This document shows positions 45,026 through 53,321 of a stretch of 64,000 bases of DNA, piece after piece (position 1 is the stretch's first letter; every line of letters starts with the position of its first letter). Source of the stretch: Methylococcales bacterium. Lineage in GTDB: Bacteria; Pseudomonadota; Gammaproteobacteria; Methylococcales; Methylomonadaceae. The notes beneath the pieces were generated by a model. The model was not told the origin of the DNA. It worked only from the letters and a program-made list of their open reading frames with translations, and searched no databases. Location: NCBI GenBank assembly GCA_028712795.1, contig JAQTPT010000001.1:186001-250000 (forward strand), written 5' to 3'. The position numbers and the translations under genes were made by a program.

Positions 45026-46315
45026 CTAATCGGTTATTTCTGTCCATTGGCACTTTTCCTTGACTATTGGCGCAGTATTTCCTTCGCCGATGCCTTTTGC
45101 GATCAAGGCCACAACCCGGTCGTCTTTAGCGTAACCCACATGCGCTTCCATGGGATTGGCCATTTTACCGAGGCCAAATGCATCAAAAACCTTCGCTACG
45201 TTAATATCGACATTAGTCACATTAATACACAGTCTGGAATCAAGGTATTTTTCGCTAAAGTCATGAGGGATAGCATAACTCAGCAAGTCATTCGGGTCGC
45301 TGAAGGCAACAATCGATGTTTCATCGAATAGCCGGGATCTGTATTTTGATCCTTTGGCATCACAATAATCGGCTTTCTGTGCGGTTGCTTCAGGCAGCTC
45401 TCTACCCAATTGCAGCATAGGCAGCTGATTGGACAGCATAAAAATCTGGACATGCTTTTTTTGCAACGCTTCTCTTGTTGCTTTATCTATAGTACGCAAA
45501 GTCGTTTTTTTTTCAGGGCTTTCCAGCAAAGAAACGATACGCGTTATGCCGTCGATGGTTATACGGCTTCCCAAACTATGGGATATAAAAACGAATTGGT
45601 CCTGATTTAAGTTGTCGCTAAGTCTATTCGTAAAATCACAACCATGGCGGCCCTCTTTGGGGATGTCATTCCAATTATCTTTGCCCATCCAGCAAAATGC
45701 TTGCGCAAATGACCTTAAGATAAGCTCTCTGCTTTTGCCAAGATAAATTATTGGATCCGGGCCGGTGTCATTACTGAATTTTTTTAGCATATCATTGACT
45801 TCTGCCCGCCGGTAAGAATATTCTCCGGAGTTATCAAACGCCAGTAATGCTTTTTGATCACGGGTTATTTCCGACCAGGTGAGCTCGTAAAACCATAATT
45901 CTTTGCTACTGTTTTCATTTTGCAGCCGGGTAACGCGCAAATTGCCCAGTTTTATTTCAGGATTGCTAAAGGACATCAACTGTATGTCTTTAAAAGAACT
46001 CGATTTAGCTGTTAATTTGAGTTCATTCGATAATTTTTCCAGAAATTCCGTGGAATAGCCGGGTAAACGATCACCCACGCCATGAACCATTAATACCTTG
46101 GTTTTACTGTGTGGTTTTGCCAATCCGGGCGCGATGCCTGCGAAGGGTTTTCCTCGCACTTGGCAAACCCGCGTATCTTCGGCATCGGACTTTTCCAGAA
46201 CGGCTTCAGCCACGCCTTTTCCGAAACTGGCGCAACCGGACAAGACAATAGGCAGGCAGACAAGTAATAAGCAGTTTATTATGGGGCGGTTTATTATAGC
46301 CTTGATCATAATCAT
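45026..46315 (-). CDS. Putative alpha/beta-hydrolase lipoprotein
   Basis: The 429-residue product has a lipoprotein signal (LLLVCLPIVLSGC) and an alpha/beta-hydrolase-like body with VLMVHGVGD (oxyanion-type motif, about residue 75) and FVFISHSLGSRITIDG near 242, where SHSLGS is the nucleophile-elbow variant. A C-terminal His such as in AHVGYAKDDRVV could complete a triad. The substrate is unknown; a surface or periplasmic esterase/lipase role is inferred. It is the last of four consecutive minus-strand genes for exported proteins, 51 bases from the next. Confidence 0.7.
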   Translation of the reverse strand: MIMIKAIINRPIINCLLLVCLPIVLSGCASFGKGVAEAVLEKSDAEDTRVCQVRGKPFAGIAPGLAKPHSKTKVLMVHGVGDRLPGYSTEFLEKLSNELKLTAKSSSFKDIQLMSFSNPEIKLGNLRVTRLQNENSSKELWFYELTWSEITRDQKALLAFDNSGEYSYRRAEVNDMLKKFSNDTGPDPIIYLGKSRELILRSFAQAFCWMGKDNWNDIPKEGRHGCDFTNRLSDNLNQDQFVFISHSLGSRITIDGITRIVSLLESPEKKTTLRTIDKATREALQKKHVQIFMLSNQLPMLQLGRELPEATAQKADYCDAKGSKYRSRLFDETSIVAFSDPNDLLSYAIPHDFSEKYLDSRLCINVTNVDINVAKVFDAFGLGKMANPMEAHVGYAKDDRVVALIAKGIGEGNTAPIVKEKCQWTEITD

Positions 46316-46366
46316 TCAAATCGTTGAGAAAAATTCTTCAGGGGATCAATCAAATACGATGACAAA

Positions 46367-48349
46367 TCAATTGTTCGACTTTTCATCATTCACAAATTGA
46401 TTGTAAGATAAATACTTGTAACTGCCTTTGCGCATATTGAAAAAAACCAATTCGGGCAGGCTCATTAGAATCCCCGTTGCACCTGATTTAAGATTTCTCC
46501 CTGCATCAAACGGCCAGCTTAAAAAACCAAACAGGCTTTGGCCAATACCCGCGGCAGTATTGAATGCCCCAAAAATTGGCCTCAATACCAGGTTATCATC
46601 GGTAAAAAATACAAAAAAAGCATCATCCGGATTATAGTCGTACAAAGTGCTCGTAAAGGTGTTTGATTCGCGCAGCGCGCTCATCATGCCTTCGCTTCGG
46701 GTAGATAGTTTTTCTAGCTGTTGGCTGCGGTAGGAATTTAACAGCTCGCTTTTCGTCACGTTATAATGGCTTTGGACTGACTGAGACGACACAAAGGGGA
46801 TAAAATTATAAGAGGCGGAAATAGCGCCCCCCAAGCGTTCCGTGGATTCTTCCCTTAACAGCTCTTCCTGTTTCGACGGATCGATGCCCGCTTTACGCTG
46901 TTGCAACAAACTCTGATCAATTGTCCTGAATAGTTCGGTGACACAATTACGGGTAATCAGATTATAACGGTAACGTTCCGTCAATTCCTTAAGCAATTTG
47001 CCTTCATAGTCGTCCAGCTCGCTTAATGCCCTTTTTATTTGTTGCTGCGTTAATTGGGGAGCAGTCCAATCCGGTAAACTAATACTTTTTGTTGGCAAGG
47101 CTTTTTCACCGATGTACCGGATAGCCTTATTCTGTTTGCCTTTAAGCAATTCAAAATATCGGTTAGCCGACATTTCCAGTTTGCTATAGTTGGCTTCGGG
47201 AGAGCCTTCAGGGTTCAGCACTGCTTTTCGAGATTGTATATAATTGGCCAGGCTATCTTTAATTTGAACGTGCATTTGCTCTCCATGACGGGCAAATTGA
47301 TCAGCACTGACCCATTCACTGTCTTGGGCAAAATCGTCAATAAATACCCATTGCCCCTCCTGTAGTGAAAGGTCAATTGCAATAAATCTGGCCATATTAA
47401 CTAAAACCGCATATCCCCAATCGGGCCGCCCGGAATTGACCGACTTCAAGAAGCTCAAGGCCAGTTGATCCCTTAATCTCACCAATACTTTTTTTTCTTC
47501 TGGAGACACTGACTCTCTGGTTATAAAGAAAGCGTCAGTACGCAACGGTTTTCCTTCCATAAGAACTTTAATGGCGGCTAACCCAGTTAAATAATCCGTA
47601 TAACTATCCGCAAAAGAATTGATTGCAGGAGGAAAGTTATCCGTAGATAAAATTGTTTTAGATTCAGGCCAACGGCCAGGCATTAATACCTTGATTTGGG
47701 CGGTGATTTCTTCACGACGATTCGAAAGGTAATCTTGTCCATAAGCTTGCCCGATTTTCTTGCGCAGCATTTCAATTGCATTTGACGACTGAGATTGCAC
47801 GCCACTTACTTTCCTTGTGCGCCAATCGTTTTTTTGATTATCCAATTCCTGGCCGGCATAAAAAAGTCCGACGCCATTTAGCTGTAAAACAGCAGAAAAA
47901 CCGGCATCCAGAAAATCATCATCGGGGTTTTGTTGGTATAACAAATGGCGTAAAAGAAGACGATCTTTGTGTAAACTGTTCAGCTGTTTAAGCTGTTGAT
48001 CTTGAGCCAGAAATTGCAACTTGAAATATTCTTTTAGCCCAGTAAAGGTTTCTTCGGTCACATCAATTTGACTCAAATGAATGCGACGGTTCTGCAAGAA
48101 ACGATACAGAAAATGAAACTCCTGTTTATCTTGTCTCAGCAGGCGAATTAAGCCTGAATCATGATGCTGATAATGATAAATTTCATCGCCGAATTGGATG
48201 GCGCTGTGGCCTCCGCTGGAATTGCCCTCACTTGATTCTATATAGAGATAGCCAAAGGATGCGGCAGAGGACAAAGCTGAATATAGAAATAAGCCTATAA
48301 GAGCCGCCTTAACGAAAAAAGGCTTCAAGCTAAAGTGCATGGTGTTCAT
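46367..48349 (-). CDS. Large exported protein with Lnb/DUF4105-like (circularly permuted papain-like) motifs
   Basis: A 660-residue protein with a Sec signal (ALIGLFLYSALSSAAS). Right after it comes GGHSAIQFGDEIYHYQH (catalytic-type His near residue 48) and, far downstream, YNLITRNCVTELFRTID (Cys near residue 470). A His followed later by an Asn-Cys is the arrangement of Lnb N-terminal/DUF4105 and other circularly permuted NlpC/P60-like enzymes, which act on lipoproteins, peptidoglycan or lipids. The C-terminus has hydrophobic stretches near 580-650 (AAGIGQSLFGFLSWP). The enzymatic role is inferred only. Confidence 0.6.
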   Translation of the reverse strand: MNTMHFSLKPFFVKAALIGLFLYSALSSAASFGYLYIESSEGNSSGGHSAIQFGDEIYHYQHHDSGLIRLLRQDKQEFHFLYRFLQNRRIHLSQIDVTEETFTGLKEYFKLQFLAQDQQLKQLNSLHKDRLLLRHLLYQQNPDDDFLDAGFSAVLQLNGVGLFYAGQELDNQKNDWRTRKVSGVQSQSSNAIEMLRKKIGQAYGQDYLSNRREEITAQIKVLMPGRWPESKTILSTDNFPPAINSFADSYTDYLTGLAAIKVLMEGKPLRTDAFFITRESVSPEEKKVLVRLRDQLALSFLKSVNSGRPDWGYAVLVNMARFIAIDLSLQEGQWVFIDDFAQDSEWVSADQFARHGEQMHVQIKDSLANYIQSRKAVLNPEGSPEANYSKLEMSANRYFELLKGKQNKAIRYIGEKALPTKSISLPDWTAPQLTQQQIKRALSELDDYEGKLLKELTERYRYNLITRNCVTELFRTIDQSLLQQRKAGIDPSKQEELLREESTERLGGAISASYNFIPFVSSQSVQSHYNVTKSELLNSYRSQQLEKLSTRSEGMMSALRESNTFTSTLYDYNPDDAFFVFFTDDNLVLRPIFGAFNTAAGIGQSLFGFLSWPFDAGRNLKSGATGILMSLPELVFFNMRKGSYKYLSYNQFVNDEKSNN

Positions 48350-48397
48350 GCAAAATGTTGAAGCCTTTTAAATTCAATGGATTAACCGGACGAATTA

Positions 48398-48841
48398 CTA
48401 CTCTTCGGCCTCATAACCACTTTGAATGTCGTCCATTTTTTTGGAATCGCCCCCGGCAAAATTCTTTTTGTAAGTTTCATAAGCGACGCCTTCAATATTA
48501 GCCTTCTTCAAACCTTTCCCGATGCCCCTATAGGTCAATGAATCCTGATCCCAGTTGGTGACGCCTTCTTTTGCGGCAATTTCGCTTATGCCTTTGAGGA
48601 AAGTATCATAACCCGCGCCAGGCTGCGAGGATTTAACATAAGCCATCGTATAGTCAGCGACTTCATTTTGGTATTTTTTGCTCTTTCCGGAAATTGAAGA
48701 CGGGCTACTGACAATGGAACTTGTCGAGTCTGAAATGCTTTTTGAGCTATATGAAAACGAACAGCCGTTGATGCTTATCGATAGCCCTAGGAGAACACAA
48801 TAGTACAGTGACTTTTTTAAAAAACCTGAACATAAACGCAT
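48398..48841 (-). CDS. Putative lipoprotein of unknown function
   Basis: A 147-residue protein with a signal ending in SISINGC (lipobox), then a long Ser-rich linker (about residues 28-52) and a small domain with EVADYTMAYVKSS, FLKGISEIAAKEGVTNW and GYDTF. I recognise only a resemblance to short lipoproteins of uncertain family. It is separated by 48 bases from the 660-residue gene and by 115 bases from ecotin, and belongs to the same block of exported proteins. Confidence 0.65.
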   Translation of the reverse strand: MRLCSGFLKKSLYYCVLLGLSISINGCSFSYSSKSISDSTSSIVSSPSSISGKSKKYQNEVADYTMAYVKSSQPGAGYDTFLKGISEIAAKEGVTNWDQDSLTYRGIGKGLKKANIEGVAYETYKKNFAGGDSKKMDDIQSGYEAEE

Positions 48842-48956
48842 AATTTTTTCCTATAGGATTGAAAGAACGCAAAAGGGATACCCAAAGTGACTAAATTTAC
48901 CCGCGCCATTTTAACTAAAAGAGTTTTTCCTGCACACACAATAATTGGCTAATAAC

Positions 48957-49439
48957 CTATTCCGCCTGAGCGGCGCCTGTATCTTCCCCGGCAGTCCAAA
49001 TCCGATAATGAACTTCAAAACCGGCTGGAACATACACAACAACGGGCAGTTTACTATTGTAGCGTAATAATCCTTCATTTGACCGTACCTGGACAAATGT
49101 CTCTAGCTGTTGCTTATCAGGCGGGCAGGCCATCAGTGTTGACACTGGCTCCGACACTGATTTGAGGATAAAGTAAGGAAACCCCCAGCCTTTTGCAATT
49201 TCTTCAACCAACTGCCCGCCAAACCAATGCCGGTTACAGTCCACTTTAAGCGTTTTTCCAATAATTAATTCCAGTTTGTTGTTATCTTCATTGGTCAGCG
49301 GTTGAAGATGGATAACCATCCTTTTATAATCTTTCTCCGCTGGCGGATAAGGTTTCATTTCGGAAGAAGCGGCTAAAACGGAAGCGCTGAACAGCAAAAA
49401 GCCGCTGATCACTAGAAATTTGGTATATCGTTGCATCAA
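48957..49439 (-). CDS. eco: Ecotin, periplasmic serine-protease inhibitor
   Basis: Ecotin dimers inhibit trypsin-fold proteases. The precursor has a Sec signal (LVISGFLLFSASVLA) and matches E. coli ecotin along its length: YKRMVIHLQPLTNEDNNKLE, ELIIGKTLKVDC, the reactive loop EPVSTLMACP and GLLRYNSKLPVVVYVPAGFE. Cys 67 and Cys 104 correspond to the conserved disulfide. At the inhibitory site E. coli has Met-Met (P1-P1'); here the sequence reads Leu-Met, so P1 is Leu (residue 101, numbering from the second Met). AGAGGA precedes the tandem ATGs. Confidence 0.93.
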   Translation of the reverse strand: MMQRYTKFLVISGFLLFSASVLAASSEMKPYPPAEKDYKRMVIHLQPLTNEDNNKLELIIGKTLKVDCNRHWFGGQLVEEIAKGWGFPYFILKSVSEPVSTLMACPPDKQQLETFVQVRSNEGLLRYNSKLPVVVYVPAGFEVHYRIWTAGEDTGAAQAE

Positions 49440-49708
49440 ACAAATCCTCTTTCAGCGTTGAATAATTGACTTTAGATAATCCGGTGCGAACGCACAGATT
49501 TATACTGTTTAAACTATGACCTAAATCAGGAATGACATCAATAGCAAGGTTCTTTTCACCCGGCAAATGATAGCCATAATTTCCTGGCTTTTAGCTCCGT
49601 CATTCCGCACCCCTTTTTCCTGTGACCCCAATTAAAAAAGTAAAGTAAAATAACCCGCTTTACAAAGCCTCACTTCGTGAATCTCAAACAGACATCAAAA
49701 AGGTATGC

Positions 49709-50815
49709 ATGAAAAACTATAAAATCGCAGTGTTAGCCGGTGACGGCATCGGCCCGGAAATTACCCAGGAAGCCATCAAAGTGCTTAAATTGATTGAAGA
49801 ACGCAATGATGTCTCGTTTGAACTGATGCCCGCCGCTTTCGGAGCCTGCGCCTACTTTGAGTTTGGCGATGCCTTCCCGCAGTCGACCATTGATATTTGC
49901 GATCAGGCTGACGCCATTCTTAAAGGCACGATTGGCTTGAGTCATGAAGAATCCAAGAAAATCCCTATTGATAAACAGCCGGAACGCGGCGCGTTGCTGC
50001 CGCTACGTCGCCGTTACAATACTTACGCCAACTTCCGGCCTGTTTTTCTGCCCAAAGCGCTAGGCCATTTTTCACCCTTAAAAGCTGAAATCATCGGTGA
50101 AGGCATTGATATTATTATGGTGCGCGAATTGGTGGGCGGCCTTTATTTTGGTCACAAGGAAATGGGGGTTAACGAGCAGGGTATGCGCTATGTCAAAGAA
50201 ACGCTGGAATATGATGAGTCTCAAATCTGCCGTATTTTGCACCAGGCGTTCAAGCTAGCCAGCAAGCGTAAAAAAATATTGCATAACATCCACAAAAGTA
50301 ATGTCCTAAAATCCAGCGTGCTTTGGAATGAAATACTGGACGAAGTCGCTGCCGGCTATCCGGACGTCGAAGTTATCCACCAATTGGTTGATTCAGCCGC
50401 GACCAACCTTTGCCTCAAGCCGACCCAATTTGATGTGATGGTCATGGAAAACATGTTTGGCGACATTCTCAGCGACCAGGGCGGCGGTATTTTGGGTTCT
50501 TTGGGACTGATGCCTTCTGCTTGTTTGGGTGATGACAAAGCCTACTATGAACCTTCTCATGGCTCTGCGCCTGACATCGCCGGAAAAAATATTGCCAACC
50601 CTTACTCCATGATCGGCTCGGTTGCCATGATGCTGGAAAACAGTTTTGATATGGCCGAAGAGGCAAAGAATGTGTGGGCTGCAATGCAGGGCGTTTTCGC
50701 TGATGGCTACTCAACCGCCGATCTTTCCAAGCCCGGCAGTGGCGTCATCATGATTAGCACGGTTGAATTTGGCGACAAGGTAGTTGAAAAACTCAGGCAG
50801 ATGCCTAAAGTCTAG
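49709..50815 (+). CDS. Isocitrate/isopropylmalate dehydrogenase family protein (LeuB-like)
   Basis: A 368-residue NAD-dependent beta-decarboxylating dehydrogenase: [20 protein letters not shown] at the N-terminus, [16 protein letters not shown] near residue 135, the Lys-bearing HNIHKSNVL near 195, [18 protein letters not shown] with metal-binding Asp residues near 250, and [18 protein letters not shown] near 277. This is the LeuB fold, but the substrate-loop [20 protein letters not shown] differs from ordinary LeuB (usually LLxLRKxLxxFANLRP), and no leuC or leuD is adjacent. It is either a divergent LeuB or a paralogue with another substrate. Confidence 0.75.
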   Translation: MKNYKIAVLAGDGIGPEITQEAIKVLKLIEERNDVSFELMPAAFGACAYFEFGDAFPQSTIDICDQADAILKGTIGLSHEESKKIPIDKQPERGALLPLRRRYNTYANFRPVFLPKALGHFSPLKAEIIGEGIDIIMVRELVGGLYFGHKEMGVNEQGMRYVKETLEYDESQICRILHQAFKLASKRKKILHNIHKSNVLKSSVLWNEILDEVAAGYPDVEVIHQLVDSAATNLCLKPTQFDVMVMENMFGDILSDQGGGILGSLGLMPSACLGDDKAYYEPSHGSAPDIAGKNIANPYSMIGSVAMMLENSFDMAEEAKNVWAAMQGVFADGYSTADLSKPGSGVIMISTVEFGDKVVEKLRQMPKV

Positions 50816-50938
50816 CCAGCAAATCAGTAAAGTTGAATGATCAAGGGCGAAGATTAAACTTCGCCCTTTTTTATTTGCATGCTTTTCAATTGCCGCCTTA
50901 TAATTAATCCGTTATTACGGTCAAATTTAGAGGCAATC

Positions 50939-51304
50939 ATGTCAAACGTAAATTTTTTACAGCAGGTTATCACCGCTGATGGCTTTGTGACGGCGAGTGT
51001 TCTAGCCAAGGTTTTACATATTACCCAGACTGACCTCGCCGAAGTCACAGGGTTATCGATTGACTCCGTTTCTAAAAGCGCAAGACTTAAAAGTAGAGCG
51101 ACACAAGCCAGATTGAAGGATACGGTGGAAATCATAAACCGCGTAGCTCAGTGGTCCGGTGGTGAAGGACGCGCTTTTGCGTGGTTCCGCTCTCAGCCGC
51201 TGCCTTCATTTGGCGATAAAACGGCTGAGGATTTGGTAAAAGAAGGGCGTGCGGATGCGGTTAAAGCCTATCTCTCCCGAATCGCTGATGGCGGCTACGC
51301 TTGA
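50939..51304 (+). CDS. Antitoxin of the Xre/MbcA/ParS type
   Basis: The 121-residue protein (from the ATG at 50939, with AGAGG before it) has an N-terminal helix-turn-helix-like part (FVTASVLAKVLHITQTDLAE) and a C-terminal toxin-binding domain with RAFAWFRSQPLPSFGDKTAE, which is typical of antitoxins paired with RES toxins. The frame upstream to 50879 adds only unlikely residues. It overlaps the RES gene by four bases (TTGA). In known systems the antitoxin blocks the RES active site. Confidence 0.92.
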   Translation: MSNVNFLQQVITADGFVTASVLAKVLHITQTDLAEVTGLSIDSVSKSARLKSRATQARLKDTVEIINRVAQWSGGEGRAFAWFRSQPLPSFGDKTAEDLVKEGRADAVKAYLSRIADGGYA

Positions 51305-51855
51305 AAGTACCCGTCTGCCGCTACACCGGCATTGTCTATCGGGCGCATCATCCTATGTGGGCTTATTCGCCACTGTCCGGAGCAGGAGCCAAAATGCACG
51401 GTGGCCGTTTCAATCGACCTGGAAATGATACGCTCTACACCTCATTAGATCCGACTACCGCATGGATGGAAGCACAACAGGGCTTTCCGTTCAAACCTCA
51501 ACCGATGACGCTGGTCGCTTACCAGGTGGACTGCGCCGATGTCGCCGATCTTAACAGTTCCGAGGTGCAACTTATCATAGGATGCTCACCCGTCGAGCTT
51601 GGCTGTGCATGGGAAGACATGGCTGATCAAAATCGGGAGCCGCCTACCTGGTTGCTGGCGGATCGCTTACAGGCCAACGGCGTAGCCGGAATGCTGGTGC
51701 GCAGCTTCGCGCCCGGCTGTTCGGAAAATAACTGCAATCTTGTGTTGTGGCACTGGTCAGAAACCGCCCCTCATTCGGTGCAGGTTATTGACGACTTGAG
51801 CCGTCTCCCAAAAAACCGTGATTCGTGGAGTGATGCTCGTCTGGGGCGGACTTAA
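51301..51855 (+). CDS. RES-domain toxin
   Basis: RES toxins degrade NAD+ (NAD+ phosphorylase or glycohydrolase activity), stopping growth. The 184-residue protein begins with a TTG that overlaps the antitoxin stop, and has YRAHHPMWAYSPLSGAGA near residue 13, HGGRFNRPGNDTLYTS, EA near 57 and a late SENNCNLVLWHW, giving the Arg, Glu and Ser from which the domain takes its name. The gene is intact. It precedes the NTPase pair by 284 bases. Confidence 0.92.
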   Translation: MKVPVCRYTGIVYRAHHPMWAYSPLSGAGAKMHGGRFNRPGNDTLYTSLDPTTAWMEAQQGFPFKPQPMTLVAYQVDCADVADLNSSEVQLIIGCSPVELGCAWEDMADQNREPPTWLLADRLQANGVAGMLVRSFAPGCSENNCNLVLWHWSETAPHSVQVIDDLSRLPKNRDSWSDARLGRT

Positions 51856-52080
51856 CAGTGTGTAAATGGGGTAAAATGGTGGGTGTCCGGGATTCTAAAA
51901 AACATAGATTATCTGCAATTTGTTACACACCATCTGGTCAGCTTTTTATGGATTCACTTCAAATTTGTTGTGTGGAAGCATCTATTTGGCAGGGTTTCTA
52001 CACACTTACTTGGTCAGTGGACAGTGCAAACATAGTCTCTCAAAATAAGTTAACAAAATTTATTTTGCTATCTTAATTGA
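51856..52080. other. Spacer between RES toxin and NTPase operon
   Basis: A 72-codon plus-strand frame (51858-52076) has unremarkable composition, many Cys and Ser codons and no ribosome-binding site; I do not regard it as a gene. Otherwise no known element is visible before the palindromes at 52081. Confidence 0.4.
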
Positions 52081-52122
52081 CAATAATTTTATTGCTATAT
52101 ATTATGGCAATAAATTTATTGC
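52081..52122 (+). promoter_or_regulatory. Palindromic operator-like repeats before the NTPase pair
   Basis: CAATAA/TTATTG (52081-52094) and a perfect 16-bp palindrome GCAATAAATTTATTGC (52107-52122) share the half-site TTATTG; the unit TTTATTGC occurs at 52088-52095 and 52115-52122 as direct repeats. They overlap A+T-rich -10-like sequence (TATATATTAT) and end 17 bases before the ATG, with GAGGTG as the ribosome-binding site. The layout suits autoregulation by a DNA-binding protein, possibly one of the two NTPases, which both have winged-helix-like C-terminal regions. Confidence 0.55.
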
Positions 52123-52139
52123 TATATTGAGGTGTAATC

Positions 52140-53321
52140 ATGACAGGTCAGGTTATTTTTGGAGATAAATATTTTCCCCGGCCAAAAGATGAGGAAAGAG
52201 TTTGGCGGCGATTGAAGAGGGGTGGACACTTGCTGCTGCTCGCGCCTCGACGTGTTGGAAAAACCTCGCTTTTAAGATATTTGGAAAACAATCCGCAGGA
52301 AGGTTATGTGTTCTTGTATGCCATGGTTCAGTCGTGCAATACCGAGCATGAATTTTATAAAGAAATACTCGAAAAACTATATGGCTCTGAGTTTACCAAT
52401 AGACTTGACAAGCTAAGTCACAAAAGCAAGGAATTGATCACTTCAATTCTTGCTAATATCAAAGGCATTGAATTCGGTGATGCCGGTATATCCTTCCAGA
52501 ATAGCGGGTACAAGCTGACAGCCTCGGATCTGGAAAAAGTCATTAACGGTTTGGAATTAAATCAAAAGTTAATATTAGTTCTGGATGAATACCCTGATGT
52601 TCTGGAGAAAATCAACAATAGCCAGGGTAAACAAGCCGCAATTGATTTTTTAGCAAACACCAGAAGCCTTTGCCAAAATACCGAACTTAACCAAAAGGTA
52701 CAGTTTATTTTTACCGGCTCGATAGGTCTGGATACTCTGGCGAATCGTCTTGGCTCCTCCGGCCTGATTAATGACAGAGATAAGGTTGCCATAGACCCGC
52801 TCACAGAGGCCAGCGCGTTAGCATTTATCGCCTTTCTGGCAAATAACAACGAAAGCAAGCTCTCACTTGATAAACCAATCGCCATCTATTTGTTGCAAAA
52901 AATTGAATGGTTAATGCCGTATTACATTGAAGCTTTATGGCTAAGGCTTGAAGATTTATGTTGCGATGAGGATATAGAAAACCCAACCGAGACAGATGTT
53001 GACAGAGCCTTTGAATTACTTTTTGATAGAAACTACAGAACTACTTTCAACCACTGGGCAGAGCGCCTCAACCGCTTTGAAAAAGATGAAGCCAAACTCG
53101 CCAAAATCATTTTGGATAAGCTCACCGAAACGGGCGAACTGAGTCTAAATGAAATTTACAATATTTTTCAGGACGAAAATTATCAACACCTGAACGGCAA
53201 CTACATTCTGGATTGCCTTGAGCATGACGGCTACCTTTTTGAACACCAGGAAAAATCGTTTAAATTCACCTCGCCGATTTTAAAAGAATGGTGGAGACGT
53301 TATGCCGACAGAACACTTTAA
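52140..53321 (+). CDS. AAA/STAND-like NTPase of unknown function
   Basis: The 393-residue protein has a P-loop near the N-terminus, APRRVGKTSLL (about residues 35-45), and a Walker B LILVLDEYPDVLE with Asp-Glu (about 149-150), followed by FIFTGSIGLD (sensor-type) near 190. The central part resembles archaeal-type ATPases of the AAA/STAND group. The C-terminal ~80 residues (KLAKIILDKLTETGELSLNEIYNIF...) look like a winged helix. No signal peptide. The next gene begins 20 bases before its stop, so the two are made as a unit. I know no specific function; regulation, defence or toxin-like roles are all possible. Confidence 0.75.
   Translation: MTGQVIFGDKYFPRPKDEERVWRRLKRGGHLLLLAPRRVGKTSLLRYLENNPQEGYVFLYAMVQSCNTEHEFYKEILEKLYGSEFTNRLDKLSHKSKELITSILANIKGIEFGDAGISFQNSGYKLTASDLEKVINGLELNQKLILVLDEYPDVLEKINNSQGKQAAIDFLANTRSLCQNTELNQKVQFIFTGSIGLDTLANRLGSSGLINDRDKVAIDPLTEASALAFIAFLANNNESKLSLDKPIAIYLLQKIEWLMPYYIEALWLRLEDLCCDEDIENPTETDVDRAFELLFDRNYRTTFNHWAERLNRFEKDEAKLAKIILDKLTETGELSLNEIYNIFQDENYQHLNGNYILDCLEHDGYLFEHQEKSFKFTSPILKEWWRRYADRTL

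Noticed and set aside
51858..52076. 72-codon plus-strand open frame between RES toxin and NTPase genes
   Set aside because: No ribosome-binding site, unusual composition (many Cys and Ser), and it ends in the operator region.
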